Position numbers and translations under genes: made by a program. From assembly GCA_023053545.1 (NCBI GenBank), contig JAKZAN010000007.1:7688001-7752000 (forward strand): a stretch of 64,000 bases of DNA, read 5' to 3'. The DNA is from Lepidurus packardi. Its lineage: Eukaryota; Arthropoda; Branchiopoda; Notostraca; Triopsidae. The notes beneath the pieces were generated by a model. That model saw nothing but the letters and a program-made list of their open reading frames with translations, did not search any database and had not been told where the DNA came from. Below are positions 1 to 13,507 of this stretch, piece after piece; the first letter of the stretch is position 1, and every line of letters begins with the position of its first letter.

Positions 1-1974
1 GCGAGGCAGGTCTTGGATAGCTTGCACGTTGGAGTGGAATCCACTCTTAGCAATTCAATGGCATTGCAGTGCAACTAAACATACAAGAAAAATAACAAAA
101 AAAACGAAAAGTAGTTTGAAAGTGTGAATGAATTTAGCAAAAGTCAGGATGACGTCAACACCTGATTCATTGCAACAGCTTACAAGGGTTCCGTGTCTTT
201 GTGTGATTTTTCTTTCGAAACTTGATCGATATTACCTTAGCCTCCATGTATGTGTGTTTTGCCAAAAAAAAGACACGAAAAGGAGCTCACATGACACATG
301 TCGCATGATGATAATTGGTCTTACCATGAAAGGCTTTTCTTTTCTTAGCCCCCACGAATATTTTTTTGGGTAATTAGCGTGACTTTGTGAAACGGGGCAA
401 GCGAGGAACGGAATGTTGGCTATGCATTGGAAACCGTCTATATGAGCGAGTATGGGATCGAGGTTTTCGATGATGGATGTGGTATCGTGGCTTTGCACGC
501 GAGAAATAATCCTAGCCTCAATTTAACGACGCAAAATCCGCCCGGCTTATGGTATAGGTTCGTGGTTTGGACGAGAGAGATCAGATAAAGAGTTATTAAA
601 TGACTATTTTCGATCTCAAGTCTCCAGGTAAAGGACTTAAAATTATGGTGCGTTACAACAGAGATTTCCAGCCAGAGTTGGCAGGTTGAAGAGATAAAGC
701 AAGATGTATGCCGCAAGGAAATGAACGTGTCAAGGTTTTTGCTCCAGTTAAAAGATAACCAAGAGAGGAGAGAGAAAGTTGTGTTGACTCTTTGAATTAC
801 CTGTGGAAATTGTCTTTCAATTTTTTTTTTTATTTTAAGATTTCAAGTTTTAAAGGAGTTTCTCTCCTAGATTGTCATGCAACAAAGGATTTGATGGATC
901 TGCATTGGCCACAGACGGTTGCTAAGCGTGGATATAAAATTCGTTGTTGTAATAATAAAACTAGTTATTGAACCCTAAAGAGGTTATTTTGGGAAGCCAA
1001 AACATGAAGCCTTCAAGTTTGTCGTACTTAGCAACCATTGTTACTTACATAAAAAAGGAAAACCCCCAAAAGTGCCCGATTTTTTGGCGAATATGCAATC
1101 GAGCCCACGCCAAGACGCTTTTATTATACCAAGGGATTTAAGTAAGTTCTTAAACTGTGACTTTGGGTTTGACAGACATGCTAGTAGTATACCTCCCGCA
1201 CTTTAAAAAGATAATACAGTATTAAAAAAAATGAGCATGATGTGTTGGTCAATGTCAAGCTCGATCATCAAGTATGTGGAATTTACAGTCGGCCCAGCCC
1301 ATTCACAGTCAACTTAAGCTTTTTTTTTATTTTTGTGTTTTCGTATCCCAAAATTTCGCCATCTCTTTTTTATGCCGGCCATCTAGCTTGGACTGTATCG
1401 TATTGTTCCGAGCCCATTGTGCCTTTTTCTGACTTCTCGGGAGCTCAGCACAGATGGAGATCGAATAAGGCACAATCAATAGTAAGAAGCCAAGGCGAGA
1501 ATCTCGTTTTATTTTATTTTTTCCTAGCTATTCAGATGAAAGCCGAATACTCAATTCAAACGCTGTTTCCGACTCTAATTTTTCTCACTTTGTGTGCCAC
1601 TGTCCCTTAGTGCCTTGCAAAAAAAAAAAAAAAAAAAAGTCAGGGCGCGGACTATAAGGAAGCCCTTTGTGTAAGAGTGTCAAAGTTATGCAGATTTGGG
1701 AACTCGACGCAAATGGTTTCTCTTTTGTACCCCTCCCCCCCGCACACAAGAAGGGAATTTTCGGTCGATACAGACTTGCTCTCGTCCCACTGACAAGCTA
1801 TAAGTGCTCGCGTCCTTTTGGGCTCACAATCCCGCTATTCTTACCTCAGAACTTAAAGCCTTTTCCATTGAAGCCATTAAATTTCAAGCCATAAGTTCTG
1901 TTAAATTTAAGCCAAAGTGTTTCCAGGCTTTTGGCTTGACTTAAGTGTTAATAGCAGTCCCCCTTTGTATACAG
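1..1974. other. No recognisable exon; probably TMTC1 5' intron or upstream DNA
   Basis: The first TMTC1 exon I can support begins at 1975, and its reading frame needs an upstream exon (family sequence ending in SYRPL...LTF-). I looked for the DD-x-x-AI and SYRPL motifs of the missing N-terminus in both strands here and found no convincing match. The stretch has homopolymer T and A runs (for example A18 near 1621-1638) and otherwise looks like unique intronic DNA. The missing 5' exons probably lie before the window. Confidence 0.5.
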
Positions 1975-4900
1975 GTGGAACTACTGGCTCAGCGGATTGC
2001 GTCCATGGAGTTATCACCTTATCAATGTTATACTGCATGCAGTTGCCACATGTCTCTTCGCTGTCGCTTGTCGGTGGCACCTGAAAACTTCGTTGACGAC
2101 GACCACGTCGAGTGCCTTCCTCTTCGCTCTTCACCCCATACATACTGAAGCTGTAAGTAATACAGAACACATGGCATTTTCATTTGCTATCGGCGTTCTC
2201 TTTTCTATCGTACAAAAATAAATGTCAGGATACGTCAATAGTGCAGGGATTCTGTTAGAAAAAGGCTTGGAATAAATACTATTAATAACGAAAAAAGGAA
2301 ACCCTAGAACGTCTAATATCAAAGGAACTATGGAAAAGATCAATTGCCGTAATGGACACTGTCTTTTTCCTCGTTTTTTGTGCCTGGGCGGTGCAATGTG
2401 TTCCGCCCTTGCCATTTTCCTATTGATTACCGGCAGTTTGATTAGAGACCTCACGGAATTCCTTCGTTTCGCGAAGGGTTTGTAGCTACGATTTTTTTTT
2501 TTTTGCTTAAAGCCCGTCATCTCTTTGACGCAGTTAGCCAGACCCGTTAAATGGGCAAAAAAAGAAGCTTTCAGGATAAAGCAATGCTGTGACCGATGTA
2601 CTCTTGTTTCAACTCCCTTTTGTTCTTATTTGTAGGTATCTGGGATTGTTGGTCGAGCTGATGTGTTGGCTGCCATATTTTTCCTGCTTGCCTTCCTGTT
2701 CTATGTCAAGTAAGATTAAACTGTCGCGTTTTTAGCCTCCAAAAAAGAAATAGCTGACGGCTTTTCCTACTGAAGCGCGCCCAAGCCGTAGAAACTTTTA
2801 CCGTACGGAGTGTCGCTTGAGTACTCTCGTGTTTTACATGCTTGACTTATCGTTGGCGTTACCCGTAGGGCATTTCGCATTGACGCCGGTGTCTCGACGT
2901 CGCCGGCATCTTTATTGTCGTCTGCAGCAGCAGTACCGGCTTTCGGCGGTAGCAACGGAGCGTCGTCAGCCGTGCCAACTTTGTTCTGCGGAACTCCGCC
3001 GCGATCGCCGTCACCAGCTCTGTCGTTTTCGTCGTCTGCCAGCTCTACGTCTAGCTTTTGTTCGACATCTTCGATGCCCGGCTTGGATACCACCACCTCC
3101 ACTACTGCCGGTACTACTGCTTCTGCTTGGGGCTCGGAAACCGGAATGACGACGGCCCCAAGTGGGATATCCTGGTCGGAAGCTTGGCCTGTGGTCCAGA
3201 ATCGGAGCTTTTTCCTGCTCTCTTTCATGATGAGTGCCTCTGCATTGCTGGCCAAAGAACACGGCGTGTGTGTACTCGCCATGGTGGCTCTTTGGGACGT
3301 CGTTTTGTGTGGAGCAGGCTTACGGAGGTATTAAGTCTCTTTAATTGATAGCTTGGATGATGTACACAAGCCTTTTTGTCATTGTTTTAGAGCATGGCGG
3401 GAAGGAAAATGGCATCCGGGCCTAACGTCACTGGCCACACGGCTTATCGTCTTAGGAGCTGAAGTAGGTGGAACTAATTTTCGCTTATGGACTCCTACAA
3501 GCTTTCTTTTTTTATCCCAAAGGTCTTTATGAGTCCCCCTGGTTTGAAACTCTTTGTCTTGCGAGGAACCTGTTTTCGAAAAACGGCTACGTCAATAAAT
3601 TTTTTCCCTTTTAAGGTTCAAACACGACTTTTGACAACAACTTGACATAATTTAACATCTACACCCAACTTATAGGACTAGAGCTTGCGGTTTTCCCGAA
3701 AGTAAAGCCAGTGGCTTGCTTTGCAAGGCTCTCCGCTTAATACGTGGGAGACTCAGCACAGCAGGAAGAAATGCTCCGAAAGTTCAGCCGCTGCCGGTTT
3801 TGCTCACGCTTATACAATCTATTTCCACTTCACTTTCCTATGTGTTTAAGAACCGGTAGGAAAGTTTGCTAGCAACTTTAAAACCAAAGCAAAGTTTGCA
3901 GGTTTTGACTATCTGCAGCTCGAAGAGAGAAAATGATGCAAGGAAGTGAGCAGGAACGTCTTGTCTGTAGGACAGGCGAGATTTTCCCAAAGCGGAGTAA
4001 TATCATATAATTTTATGGACAAGACACCAGGGGGAGCAGGGGAGGGGATTTTTTTTTATCATACTTTTGTTTGTTATTGAAGAAGCTTCATTTCTGCAGA
4101 GAATGTGTGTATGTGTATAGCAGAGGCAAGAGACCAGAATTCGATTTTGGGGAGCTACGGAAAACTGCAGCAACGGTCCAAGCGCACGTGCACTCGGAGG
4201 TTAGATTTTGTACAGCAGTGGGGGTATATAAGTTGCTAAACACAAGGACGTCCTGGGGATTTCAATCTAAGAATGACAAGCCGGGGTTATGTCTCATAAA
4301 AACCTTATAGATGCAACCCACCTTTGGTGCCCTCCTATATATAACCCATATAGCCAACTTTTTACCCAACAAATCCTGCCACGGCGCGCCATGCACATAA
4401 TAATACACCTAAATCTGAACCTGAACAACCTGTGCACGGTAGCACACGCCCTTGTAAAGTCGTAAAGAAGTTCAGTATTCAACTACGGTATCTTTCACTA
4501 TAAATCTGAGAAGAATGGTGGGACATTTCTCTGTTATTTCCGACAATTCCTCTCTCAATCTCTCGCTCACTCTTTTTTATTCTTTCTTTCCCTTCCCGTC
4601 AGGTTTCTATTCTGTTGGGATTTCGCTTGGGACTCCTCAACGGACAATTGCCACATTTTTCTGATCAAGACAACCCGGCAGCTTTCTGCCCCGATTGGAC
4701 GACCAGGTAAATACAGTTTTCGTGTCTTGTCTCCTTGTTTTCCTCTTTTCGCGTTCTATAAATGTACCTTTGCCTTGCTTAGCTCGGTTAGCTGAAACAG
4801 AGAGTGAGGTGACGGCTGTTTTAAAAGAAAAATCTTCAGTATTACTTCCGCCCTTCGACTTCGTCTCAGACAACTGACATCCGCTGACTTTCTGCCTTAT

Positions 4901-7900
4901 TGGGCTGGCCAGGACGGGACACACACATTTTTGTGCCACCCTATTTGGGCAGTATTGATTCCACACATTTTAAAACTCGGGAAGAGCGTGTCGATGCAGT
5001 TTTGAACCCACCGAACCTTAGCTATTCACGGGAGCTCTCGAAAAGCCTTTTTCTGCGAAAAATGTCTGTCTAGCAATCCATTTTGAGTATTCTTATTGAT
5101 TACTACGTTTGTTTTCTATACCTCCCATAAGCCCCGCACCTTGTTTAGCCTAGACGCATTCGAGAATTGTTATATTACTGCTCTGGATTCATTTTGTCTG
5201 GGGTGGTATTCTTCTTTTTTTTTTTTTCTTTTTTCACCCCACTTTAAAAGCCCATTTTCCCTCAAATAAGCAGAAAAGTGAGACGAGAAGAAGCAGAACC
5301 AGAAAGGCAGAAGACAAAAACCTGGGAGGGTATTAAAGACATCTTTTGTTCTTTCCACTAGACTATATTTTTTTCATCTCGAACGGCCTATAATCTTAAA
5401 AAAAATCTCTCAGCATCAGTTTTTGTGTCGGAATTGCTTTTTCTAAACGTATGTATGGTTCCTATGGCATCGCTACCATTTTGCTTTGCCTCTTGCTGTT
5501 TTATGGCACCGTAGTGAATTAATCAAGTTAAGGTATTGGAGAAGTCAGCAATAAAGAAGTTTTCTTTCTTGTGTGTTTCCACCTTTTTATTTTTTCTCTT
5601 TCTCTCTCTTTCTCCTGACTGCTTCTGGGCTCATATTTTCTCACTCTTTCTCCTTTTCTAGGTGGATGACATTTCTTTTCCTGCCGGCTTTCAATTTCCA
5701 TCTGCTTTTGGAACCAATCAATCTGAGCTACGATTGGCAAATGGGATCGATCCCCCTCATAAGCAGCTGTTGGGATATACGCAACTTAGGATCCTTGGTT
5801 TTCTCATCCGCCCTGGCCTGGCTCGTCTTTAAAGCTGTTCGCTACGGCAAGGTAAGAGGATTAATGATTATTGATGAACTTGTGCCGCCCATGCTGCTAG
5901 GCTTGTCGCCACTAGTACCATCATTAGGCGACATGGAAATTAGGCGGGCTACCGCTTTTTTACAGTCGTAGCACAAGTGATGATAGCCGCTCTTCCGTAG
6001 GCTACTCAGCCCGACAGAAATAGGCTCTTTTTATGAACAGACACATACATTTACAGAGAGAGAGAACGACAGCCCACTTGACATACATATATCAAATGCT
6101 GAGATGTTAGTGGCTGTAGCACCGAAAAGCTTTCTGCGTGTCGTGCCCCCAAACTGGTACTTGCAAATAGCTAAGTGTCCAAGAGAGGGAGGGAGGAGAG
6201 ATTTACGAAGGGTACTTGAAGAACACCCGTACTGTACAGTATCCATGTATACTGTAGGTAAAGACGTAGTGCTTTCTGCAGTTTGGCAGTTTGAGAAGGA
6301 TATTACGCGTTTACATAGGGTCTACTAATTGACAGTTAAGACTTGGGGAAACTTTACCTTTGCGAACTTACATGCTTGTTTTGGCAGGTGACTCTGTTGT
6401 GAAACCCTGTAGGTAAATAGGACGTCGCCAGTGACGTTGGGTCGTTAGGACTTGGACTCGGGGATTTTGTTGACCCGTTAAAGACAAGACTTTATATATA
6501 CGGGATATATATCTTCTGCCCAAGGTTATAGAGCAGGGGAGCAAGGGCACTCGTGGTCAAACAGCACGAGGCTGGGAGTCGTAAACTAGGGAAAAAGTTT
6601 TAGTTTCACCAAGAGTTGGGGTAATTAATGCTCCCATCAAAAAGTTGCATGGCCCCCTCTTCTTGTCCTTTTTGCTGGCTGGGTATGGTAACAGGGAGAG
6701 ACACAAGTCGTCTTCTGTGCGTCTTTTTTTATTTTAGTTTACAAGTTCTACTCCAAGGTTTATACCTCCTTCTGTTTGGTACTGCTCTGCAGAAGGTCTC
6801 TCGACGCCTTCACCGCAACGCTGTTACCCGCTCTGCTTCTCATAGAAATATAAAAACCGCCAATCAATACCTATGCCAGTCGCGCCTTTTCCCCTCTGGT
6901 CTCTAACAATAAGACGCTGTAGCCTGTGGTGGCACATGAAAACAAAAAAAATAAATAAATTGCAATGAAGCGAATCGGGTCCAGCTGCCTCAACAGAAGA
7001 AATTTGAGTATCGTAGCAGCAAGTACCATTTGACGTTCTTTTGCTCTGCAGATTTTGCTTTTATTTTTCGTTAAAATAGGCCGAGGGAGAGAGACGAGGC
7101 ATATAGCTCAAGTGTAGTGAAAACTAACAGCATCGCATTCATTTTTTCTCGTATCTTGGACGTTGTTTGGCAAAAGGCACTTGCAAATAGATATTATGTG
7201 CCAAAATTGCAGAGTATGTTATGTTGCAATGCCCGATGGCAGTCATTTTTGTCGCTTTCCAATCCAACATTTCTTTCCATGCCCTTGATTAAAATTCCGC
7301 CATGGCAAGCATCGACTCAGCAGCACAGCAAGAGCTCGAAGACGGGGTTCGGAGGGCAAAAGAGAAAAAAAAAAAGGAAAAGAATCTAACGTGCCTGGCA
7401 AAGCAAAATGTTCGTCTTCCTTGACCCAGAAGTAGTCAAGGAAAAGCAGTGTAGGTACAGGAATCCAGCCAAAGAGATTTTGGCATCAAAAGAAAAAATC
7501 TCATTGCCACTGATTTTTACTATTGCAAGGAATTGTTCCTATGCAATAATGACAGGAAAACGTGTCGCCCCGACAACATGGCCTTCCTCGACAAGTACCT
7601 TCCGTCTCCTCCATTCCTCCCCATTTTTCATCATTTCAGCAAGGATGTTACAATGATTAGGGTACGAGCTTCGAGTGAATCATGATTAAAGGTTAAGAAG
7701 AAACTCTACAAAAAGTCGACGCTCCCGAAGACCTTTTTCAATTAATTTACCCCAACAACAATTTGTCGTCCTGGAGTCATTTTTTTGTGTGAGGTTGCGC
7801 AAGATTATACGTCTTGCGGTTATTGTAACCCATTGCTTTTGCCAAAAAGCTTTTTGAAAATCACTTTTTGCCTTTTTATTTGTAAGAAACCTACAATAAG

Positions 7901-10900
7901 TGATGAGGTCTTTTTGGATTGGCTTCTTGCCGGAAATGAGCGTCTTCCGTTTGATTAGCATGCGGAGGGTGACAATCGCTGAAGCCTTATTGCGATGGAG
8001 GGACGTTTTACTTGAGAAGGGTGGTCCAAACGGGGATTCGCTGCACATACAACGTAAAAGGATCGTAGATCATTCTTTTCAGCTTTTTTTTACGTAGCAG
8101 CTAATAGTTCTAGCGAAAAAGCGAGCTCAGGGAAGCGAAAAAGTGGCGAAGAACGAAAAGGGAAATTTGAATCAGTACAACGTCGGGCAGAGTTACCAGT
8201 ACGCAAGCGAATTTTCTTTCTCAAGTCGAGTACAACACAAGGTGAAGTTGGGAGAGGAAGACAAAAAGCGCCGGAAAAAGGCAACGGACTGCTCAAATCA
8301 TTAAGCTGTATTCAAAATACTGCCTAATCACATGCAGAAACATGGAACTACTATCTATAGTTGTGAGGCTTGCTATATATAAAAAAGAGTTTAAAATAAA
8401 AAGGAAGAAAAGGGAAAGAAAAGGACCGAAAAGCTGAAACTTTGGGTAGCACGGAATTACCAACTTGGGACTGCCCGTAAAAGTATTAAAAAAGGAAAGA
8501 AAGCTGAAAGAAAAAGAGAAAAAAAGAGAAGAAACTCATGACATAAAGTTTTAGAAGATCTTTTTGACGTATTGTAAACAGCAGTCGACGGCTAGTTGCG
8601 TGTCAATGGCTATTTTACAAAGCTTTCGAGATCTTAATGCGCCCATCCGCTAAAATTGGACGCTCACGTTCGGCAGTGGCAGAAACGACCTGACAATATA
8701 AAGACTTTGGCTAGCCATATTGCGCGTTATGGAGGGGTCGAATGCTGCAGTAGACACTCCAAGCCTGATATAATAGCCTACAAGCTGAATGGACGCCAGC
8801 CGCAATCAAAATCTGAAAAGAGGTTATATAGTTTCGTGAATGCATTGGTGCGCTTAGTTAAACACGCATTTCCTTTCGGAATTAACAGTCAATTACCGAA
8901 CTACTGGCAAGCGCTGACTTTTTCGGTTGTTAAAGGCTAATGTACCAAGTGCGAATGATATATATTTCAGTTAGCTGCCAGCACTAGACCATGCTAACTT
9001 AGTAAGCGAAAGCGATTTAGAAATAATGGTTTCTATTTCTAAAAAAAAAAAAATCTGTGGAGGGCTGGTTTTGTTTTTCTTTTGGTTTCTTTAATTTTTT
9101 TTAAAGACAGGAAATTAGTGGGAATTGTTGTGGTTGTACATATCTATAAACCTAAATTATAACAATTTGTTTATTTTATTTGGGATGTAGCGTATCCTCA
9201 TCTGGAGCCTATTGATGTTGGTGTTACCCTTCTTGCCTGCTTCCAATTTATTTTTCCCTGTCGGGTTTGTTGTAGCGGAGCGCCTTCTGTACTTACCTAG
9301 GTACTTGTTCCCTTAAGGCAGCTTTTTTATATTTGATTTCTCGGCTAATGTCTATATTATTGTAGTATGGGTTTTAGCCTATTGGTCGGTTATGGGCTAG
9401 AAAAGTGGGGCCATCGATTGTCTAAGAACAAAGCAGCGCTTTTCAATTGCGGGTTTCTGCTTCTTTTGACTGCCTTTGGATTGAAGACCTGGAGCCGCAA
9501 TGAAGCCTGGTCCAGCCGGGAATCTCTTTTTACGTAAGTTTCTTTTTTATTTATTTACTTTCGTTTATCTGTTTCTTGTTTTTTTCTTAATCTTACACAA
9601 ATTATTAGGCTAACTTTCCAAGGACGAAGTTTAGTCTTAACGAAAAACATAAAAGTTGGATAGAGTATACGAAAGTTTCGAAGTGATTTTGCTCCGGTCT
9701 AAGGCGGAGAAGAATTTAAAGGGGAAGCTAAGAGTAAACAAAAATGTGCCATCCCAGTGTCGTGCTGTATCTTGAATCAGACATTCAGAACCATGAAAAA
9801 AAAGATTCCATAGTCGCGAGTAATGATGAAAGATAAATGAGGAATCGATGGGTAGTGGGCGTTCAGGACATTGCTGGTGTATGGCGCAAAGAATGAAAAA
9901 AGGGGAAAAGGACGGAGTGCTACAGAAAGCTTGTGTAAAATAGGCTTTAGTGGCTCTTTGTGTCCGAAGACAAATGGTTGTATAAGGTGACAAGATTTGA
10001 ACCGCGTTGAGCTGCGATAAATGAATACTGTAGCATAATAAAAGTACAGAGACACAGAGAGAAAAAGAAAACGTTGACTGCTTCCATTTGTGCTTATTGC
10101 TCTTTACCCATTCTTTCTTTCCACTCAAAGGTCTGGATTGAAAACGTTACCGGGCAACGCCAAGATGCACTACAATTATGCTAATCTTCAAAAGGACTTG
10201 GGACATGTTGAACTAGCCGTAAAGCATTACCAGCAAGCTATAAGGTATTCATTAAACTTACGTTTTATTTCGTTTTGTATGATTATTATTTTGTTTTATC
10301 TCGCATGCACATCATGGAAGCAAAACTTGAAATCGTTTCGACTCGAAAGTTTCGATCTCCGTTCCACGGTGTGTGGCTTCAAATTGCGATTTAGGAGATG
10401 ACTTTCGATGCAGTGTCCTGTGAATGTATACAGGGTTGAGTGCGTTTCAAAGAAATTAAGGAAACGAGAGAAAGTTCCCTACAACTCCGCGTCTCGTGCT
10501 TCCCGACCTAATGTGCCGAACCTCCTATTCCCGGAGTTCGATTTTCTGTCTCGCGACTCATTAACATGTCATGCATGCTGTCTGTCTAGGGAACGGAATA
10601 TCATAATAGTTGCTGTAGTAACTGTGTGGAAACCAGATGTATTTTCATTGCCGTGTTTTTCTTAGATTATGGCCAGGCCATGCAAGTGCTCATAATAATC
10701 TGGGAACATTGCTCAACGACACCAATATGGCAGAGAAACATTTCCGACAAGCACTTAAGATTCATCCGCTGCATGTTCATGCCCATTACAATTTAGCCAC
10801 CATAAAGCAGTAAGTACTTAGATTGCAAAGTTTTGTTTTCCAACACTTTATTCAGTTATGCATTGCTTTTGTTTTCTTGCTTGCAGGTTACGGGGACAAA

Positions 10901-11793
10901 TTCACGAAGCCGTGTTATTGCTAGAACGCTGTCTACAATTGGATTCAAAACACAAGGACGCCATTGCACTACTCGCCCGAATTTCTTTGTCGAATTCTGA
11001 AAGCAATGCGGCTGATTTACAGACAAACAACCATAAGCTTGCCTTGGATTTCGTCAGAGAGGAAAGTGCTACAAAGCGCTCGACAAGTCTTCCAGGTGAG
11101 TTGCGTAAGCGGGTTTACTTTGCCGGGAATTCATAGTTAAGTGAACCGCTGTGCTATATTAAGGCTGACGGAGCCTTAATGGGCTAAATTTTCTGTGTAA
11201 GATATGTTCTCTTCGGATATCCAGAAGTGGCTGTTAACTATGATTATTGCAACTGATTTGGTTCAGACTCTCATCAGCTCAGCTATATACAAACGACATT
11301 GGAAGTCCATTAGCGTCCCACACTTGTCCATGTGCCTGGCTTTAGCAACAAGCCAGCACTGGAGTACATTGCTTGGCGTACATTTTCGTCTTTTATGACG
11401 TGACGTGCTGTTGTACTGTCGTGTTCTTGCTGCGGTCATTAGCTAATGTCACCCCCGTCAGCCGTTGACCCCCGCAGAGACATTACGCTGGTTTCCAACG
11501 TCTATTTATTTTTTTTCTCTTTTTTCTTTTAACCCCATAGGTGAATTGGATCTGCATAGCGCATTCAGATTACAGAAGAACCAAAGCAGTTGGCAAGCGT
11601 CGGTTGCCTCCATGAGTACTTCAAAGAATATTGAAAAAGAGTATGGCTTTTGGCTTGCATAATATGCTGACTTCTTTTCCAACTTTTACTTACTTGGAAT
11701 ACTCTTCTGGGATACAGGGATTTGCTGCCGTATATGCTCGACTCGCAGTCGGATGCAAATGGCTGGGATTTGCATGGTAAAATGGGTCGGTAG
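1975..11793 (+). CDS. TMTC1: Transmembrane and TPR repeat protein TMTC1, 5' end missing
   Basis: ER-membrane O-mannosyltransferase family that modifies cadherin-type ectodomains. Exons: 1975-2152, 2636-2709, 2869-3327, 3391-3463, 4603-4706, 5662-5851, 9191-9300, 9366-9533, 10131-10244, 10666-10809, 10887-11095, 11541-11640, 11718-11793. All junctions keep phase. Diagnostic stretches are [31 protein letters not shown], the DUF1736-type [11 protein letters not shown] and [13 protein letters not shown], then TPR units beginning [38 protein letters not shown] and SAHNNLGTL resemble TMTC1 more than TMTC2-4. Two oddities: the exon at 2869-3327 adds a ~110-residue Ser/Thr/Ala-rich loop, and only about four TPRs follow the membrane part before the stop at 11793, where the family usually has about ten. 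Introns are long for this window (5852-9190 is 3.3 kb), and I see no gene inside them. The N-terminal exons with the catalytic-loop Asp pair lie outside. Confidence 0.88.
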
Positions 11794-11950
11794 TAAGGAA
11801 TTAGCTGAGGATGGCCCACGTGTAGCTGGGCAAGACCGCTTGTTTTAGTTACTTAGGAGGAAGGACATTTTGCCCCCCTGAGTGATGCAATTCCTGAGAG
11901 TTTGCTCAAAGGACTCGTTCTGAACATTCCTTGAAAAGTTTCTGTGGTTC

Positions 11951-12266
11951 GCATAGAGAAGAGACCAAATACGGTACAAGAATACATAATTAAGTTCATG
12001 ATAAGATTGCTCCGTGGAAAGACTTGGTTTCACTATCTTTGCATTTTTATTACATTTATACATCAGCACGACAGGGTTCCTTGAGTTCCAGACGTGAGTT
12101 CAGCCCCCTTGGTGAGTTTCATTAACATGCACATTAGTAAGGCTAAAACAACTTATTGGTCCGATAAAGTCTGCGATCCTTGCTCATTATCAAATTCTAG
12201 CTGTCAAATTACTTGGAAAAGGATCCGATACTTGCAGCATAGAGAAGAGACCAAATATGTTACAAG
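11951..12266. repeat. Imperfect 30-bp direct repeat, two copies
   Basis: GCATAGAGAAGAGACCAAAT occurs at 11951-11970 and again at about 12237-12256. The following bases also match (TACAAGA), with about three mismatches over 30 bp. The copies are ~285 bp apart in non-coding DNA. They could be the ends of a small decayed mobile element or a local duplication; no reading frame lies between them. Confidence 0.55.
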
Positions 12267-13065
12267 ATATAGAATTTCAATCAGCTGCACAGCATTCTTC
12301 CTCCTCCGTTGACTTGTTTTCATCGACCTCGTCTCGTCTTTACCGACAATGAACTAAAACGCTAAAAGTTCTATAGTCGACGTAGTTGAACAAACACTGC
12401 TGGTGCTTGAAACGTTAGTCGTTAAGGAATATTACCTTATCTTTCAGGAACAGGACAACCCGAGAGATGACGACTGGCTATAAAAGGGGAAAAAAATCTT
12501 TTACGCAGTGTAAACCGAAATTGCTCTGCGAGGCGATGCTAATTTGCTTTCATAATGGCTAAGGCTAATCGCAGTCGACACATTCCCTAGGGTAGGAAGA
12601 ATGAGCTAAGATGAGCTACGGATACATAGGTTTGTTTGATTAATTTTCTAAAAGCATATGCTTAAGCAGTAAGTATTAAAAGGCTTTTATTACATAAAAA
12701 ACATGTGCAAATTTCGTGGCAAAGTTATGAATAGGGTCAATAAATTTCCAGACCGTAAGCGTACCGCGCTTCAAAAATAGCGCGTCGTACTACAACTAAA
12801 CCTAGTGGGAGATATCTACTACATCTGCGGCTCTTATTTAATGTTTGAATTTTCCACGTGCTGAAACGGGAAAGTACGGCTCCTGAGGAATGACTAAACA
12901 ACACCTTTCTACCCGGAGAGTGCTATTTCCTACACGACAGGCAACCGCTGCGTTTCTTGTCGGGAGAGTGAAATACAGACGTGACATGACTACTATACAA
13001 TGTAACAGTACTTGTAATATTGCAATAGTTAATGAACCTAACGGTATGTATTTTCTAGAGAATAC

Positions 13066-13280
13066 AGTGGGCGATCGGTTAACGAACATAATCCGTTCCA
13101 AACAGATGTTCGTTAACCGATAGTCGGTTTGCCATTGACTTTAATGGGAATTTGATTACAGTTAATTCGCTTAACATGAAAAACCTGTTAACACAAACTG
13201 TTATTCCGGTCCGGACAAAACGCTATGTAATTCCATACCTTTATTTCCTTTTAACACGAAACAAAAATCGCGACAAAACC
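13066..13280 (+). mobile_element. Remnant end of a Tc1/mariner-pogo-like (Tigger/MITE type) DNA transposon
   Basis: From a TA-CAGTGGG border the sequence runs into a perfect 15-bp inverted repeat: TCGGTTAACGAACAT at 13075-13089 and its complement at 13106-13120, separated by a 16-bp loop containing AATCCGTTCC. It continues with CCATTGACTTTAATGGGAA at about 13134-13152. This combination (CAGTG end, AATCCGTTCC, GTTCGTTAACCGA, CCATTGACTTTAATGG) is familiar from terminal regions of non-autonomous pogo/Tigger-like elements in many animals. No matching opposite terminus was seen downstream, so this is probably one end only. The distal limit is approximate. Confidence 0.45.
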
Positions 13281-13507
13281 GCAAAAAAGCTTGAAAATGA
13301 GGCTCGCCCCTTTTGTCCAAACCCACCAATAGGATTCGATCTTTCTGTATAGATCACACCTCTTTTTAGTGGATCTTTTGAGAAATCTAAAATAATTCCC
13401 AAATTTTTGCTTTTATTTAAAAAATTTAAAATCGTACAGCAAAAAGGATTTTTTTAAAACAAGATTTTAAAGGGAGAGTTTTGGTTACAACAAATAAGGT
13501 TTTATTA

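Noticed and set aside
430-590. Possible missing TMTC1 exon with an FDD...NNP-like reading
   Set aside because: The frame around 462-540 loosely recalls the family's DD-x-x-AIV-NNP motif, but spacing is wrong and no donor/acceptor pair in the right phase links it to 1975.
2767-3282. 171-codon open frame on the minus strand
   Set aside because: It is antisense to the Ser/Thr-rich TMTC1 exon. The GC-rich repeated codons of that exon keep the opposite frame open; no family resemblance.
9637-10128. 163-codon minus-strand frame inside a TMTC1 intron
   Set aside because: Phe/Ser-rich reading of an A/T-rich intron; no start context, domain or splice support.
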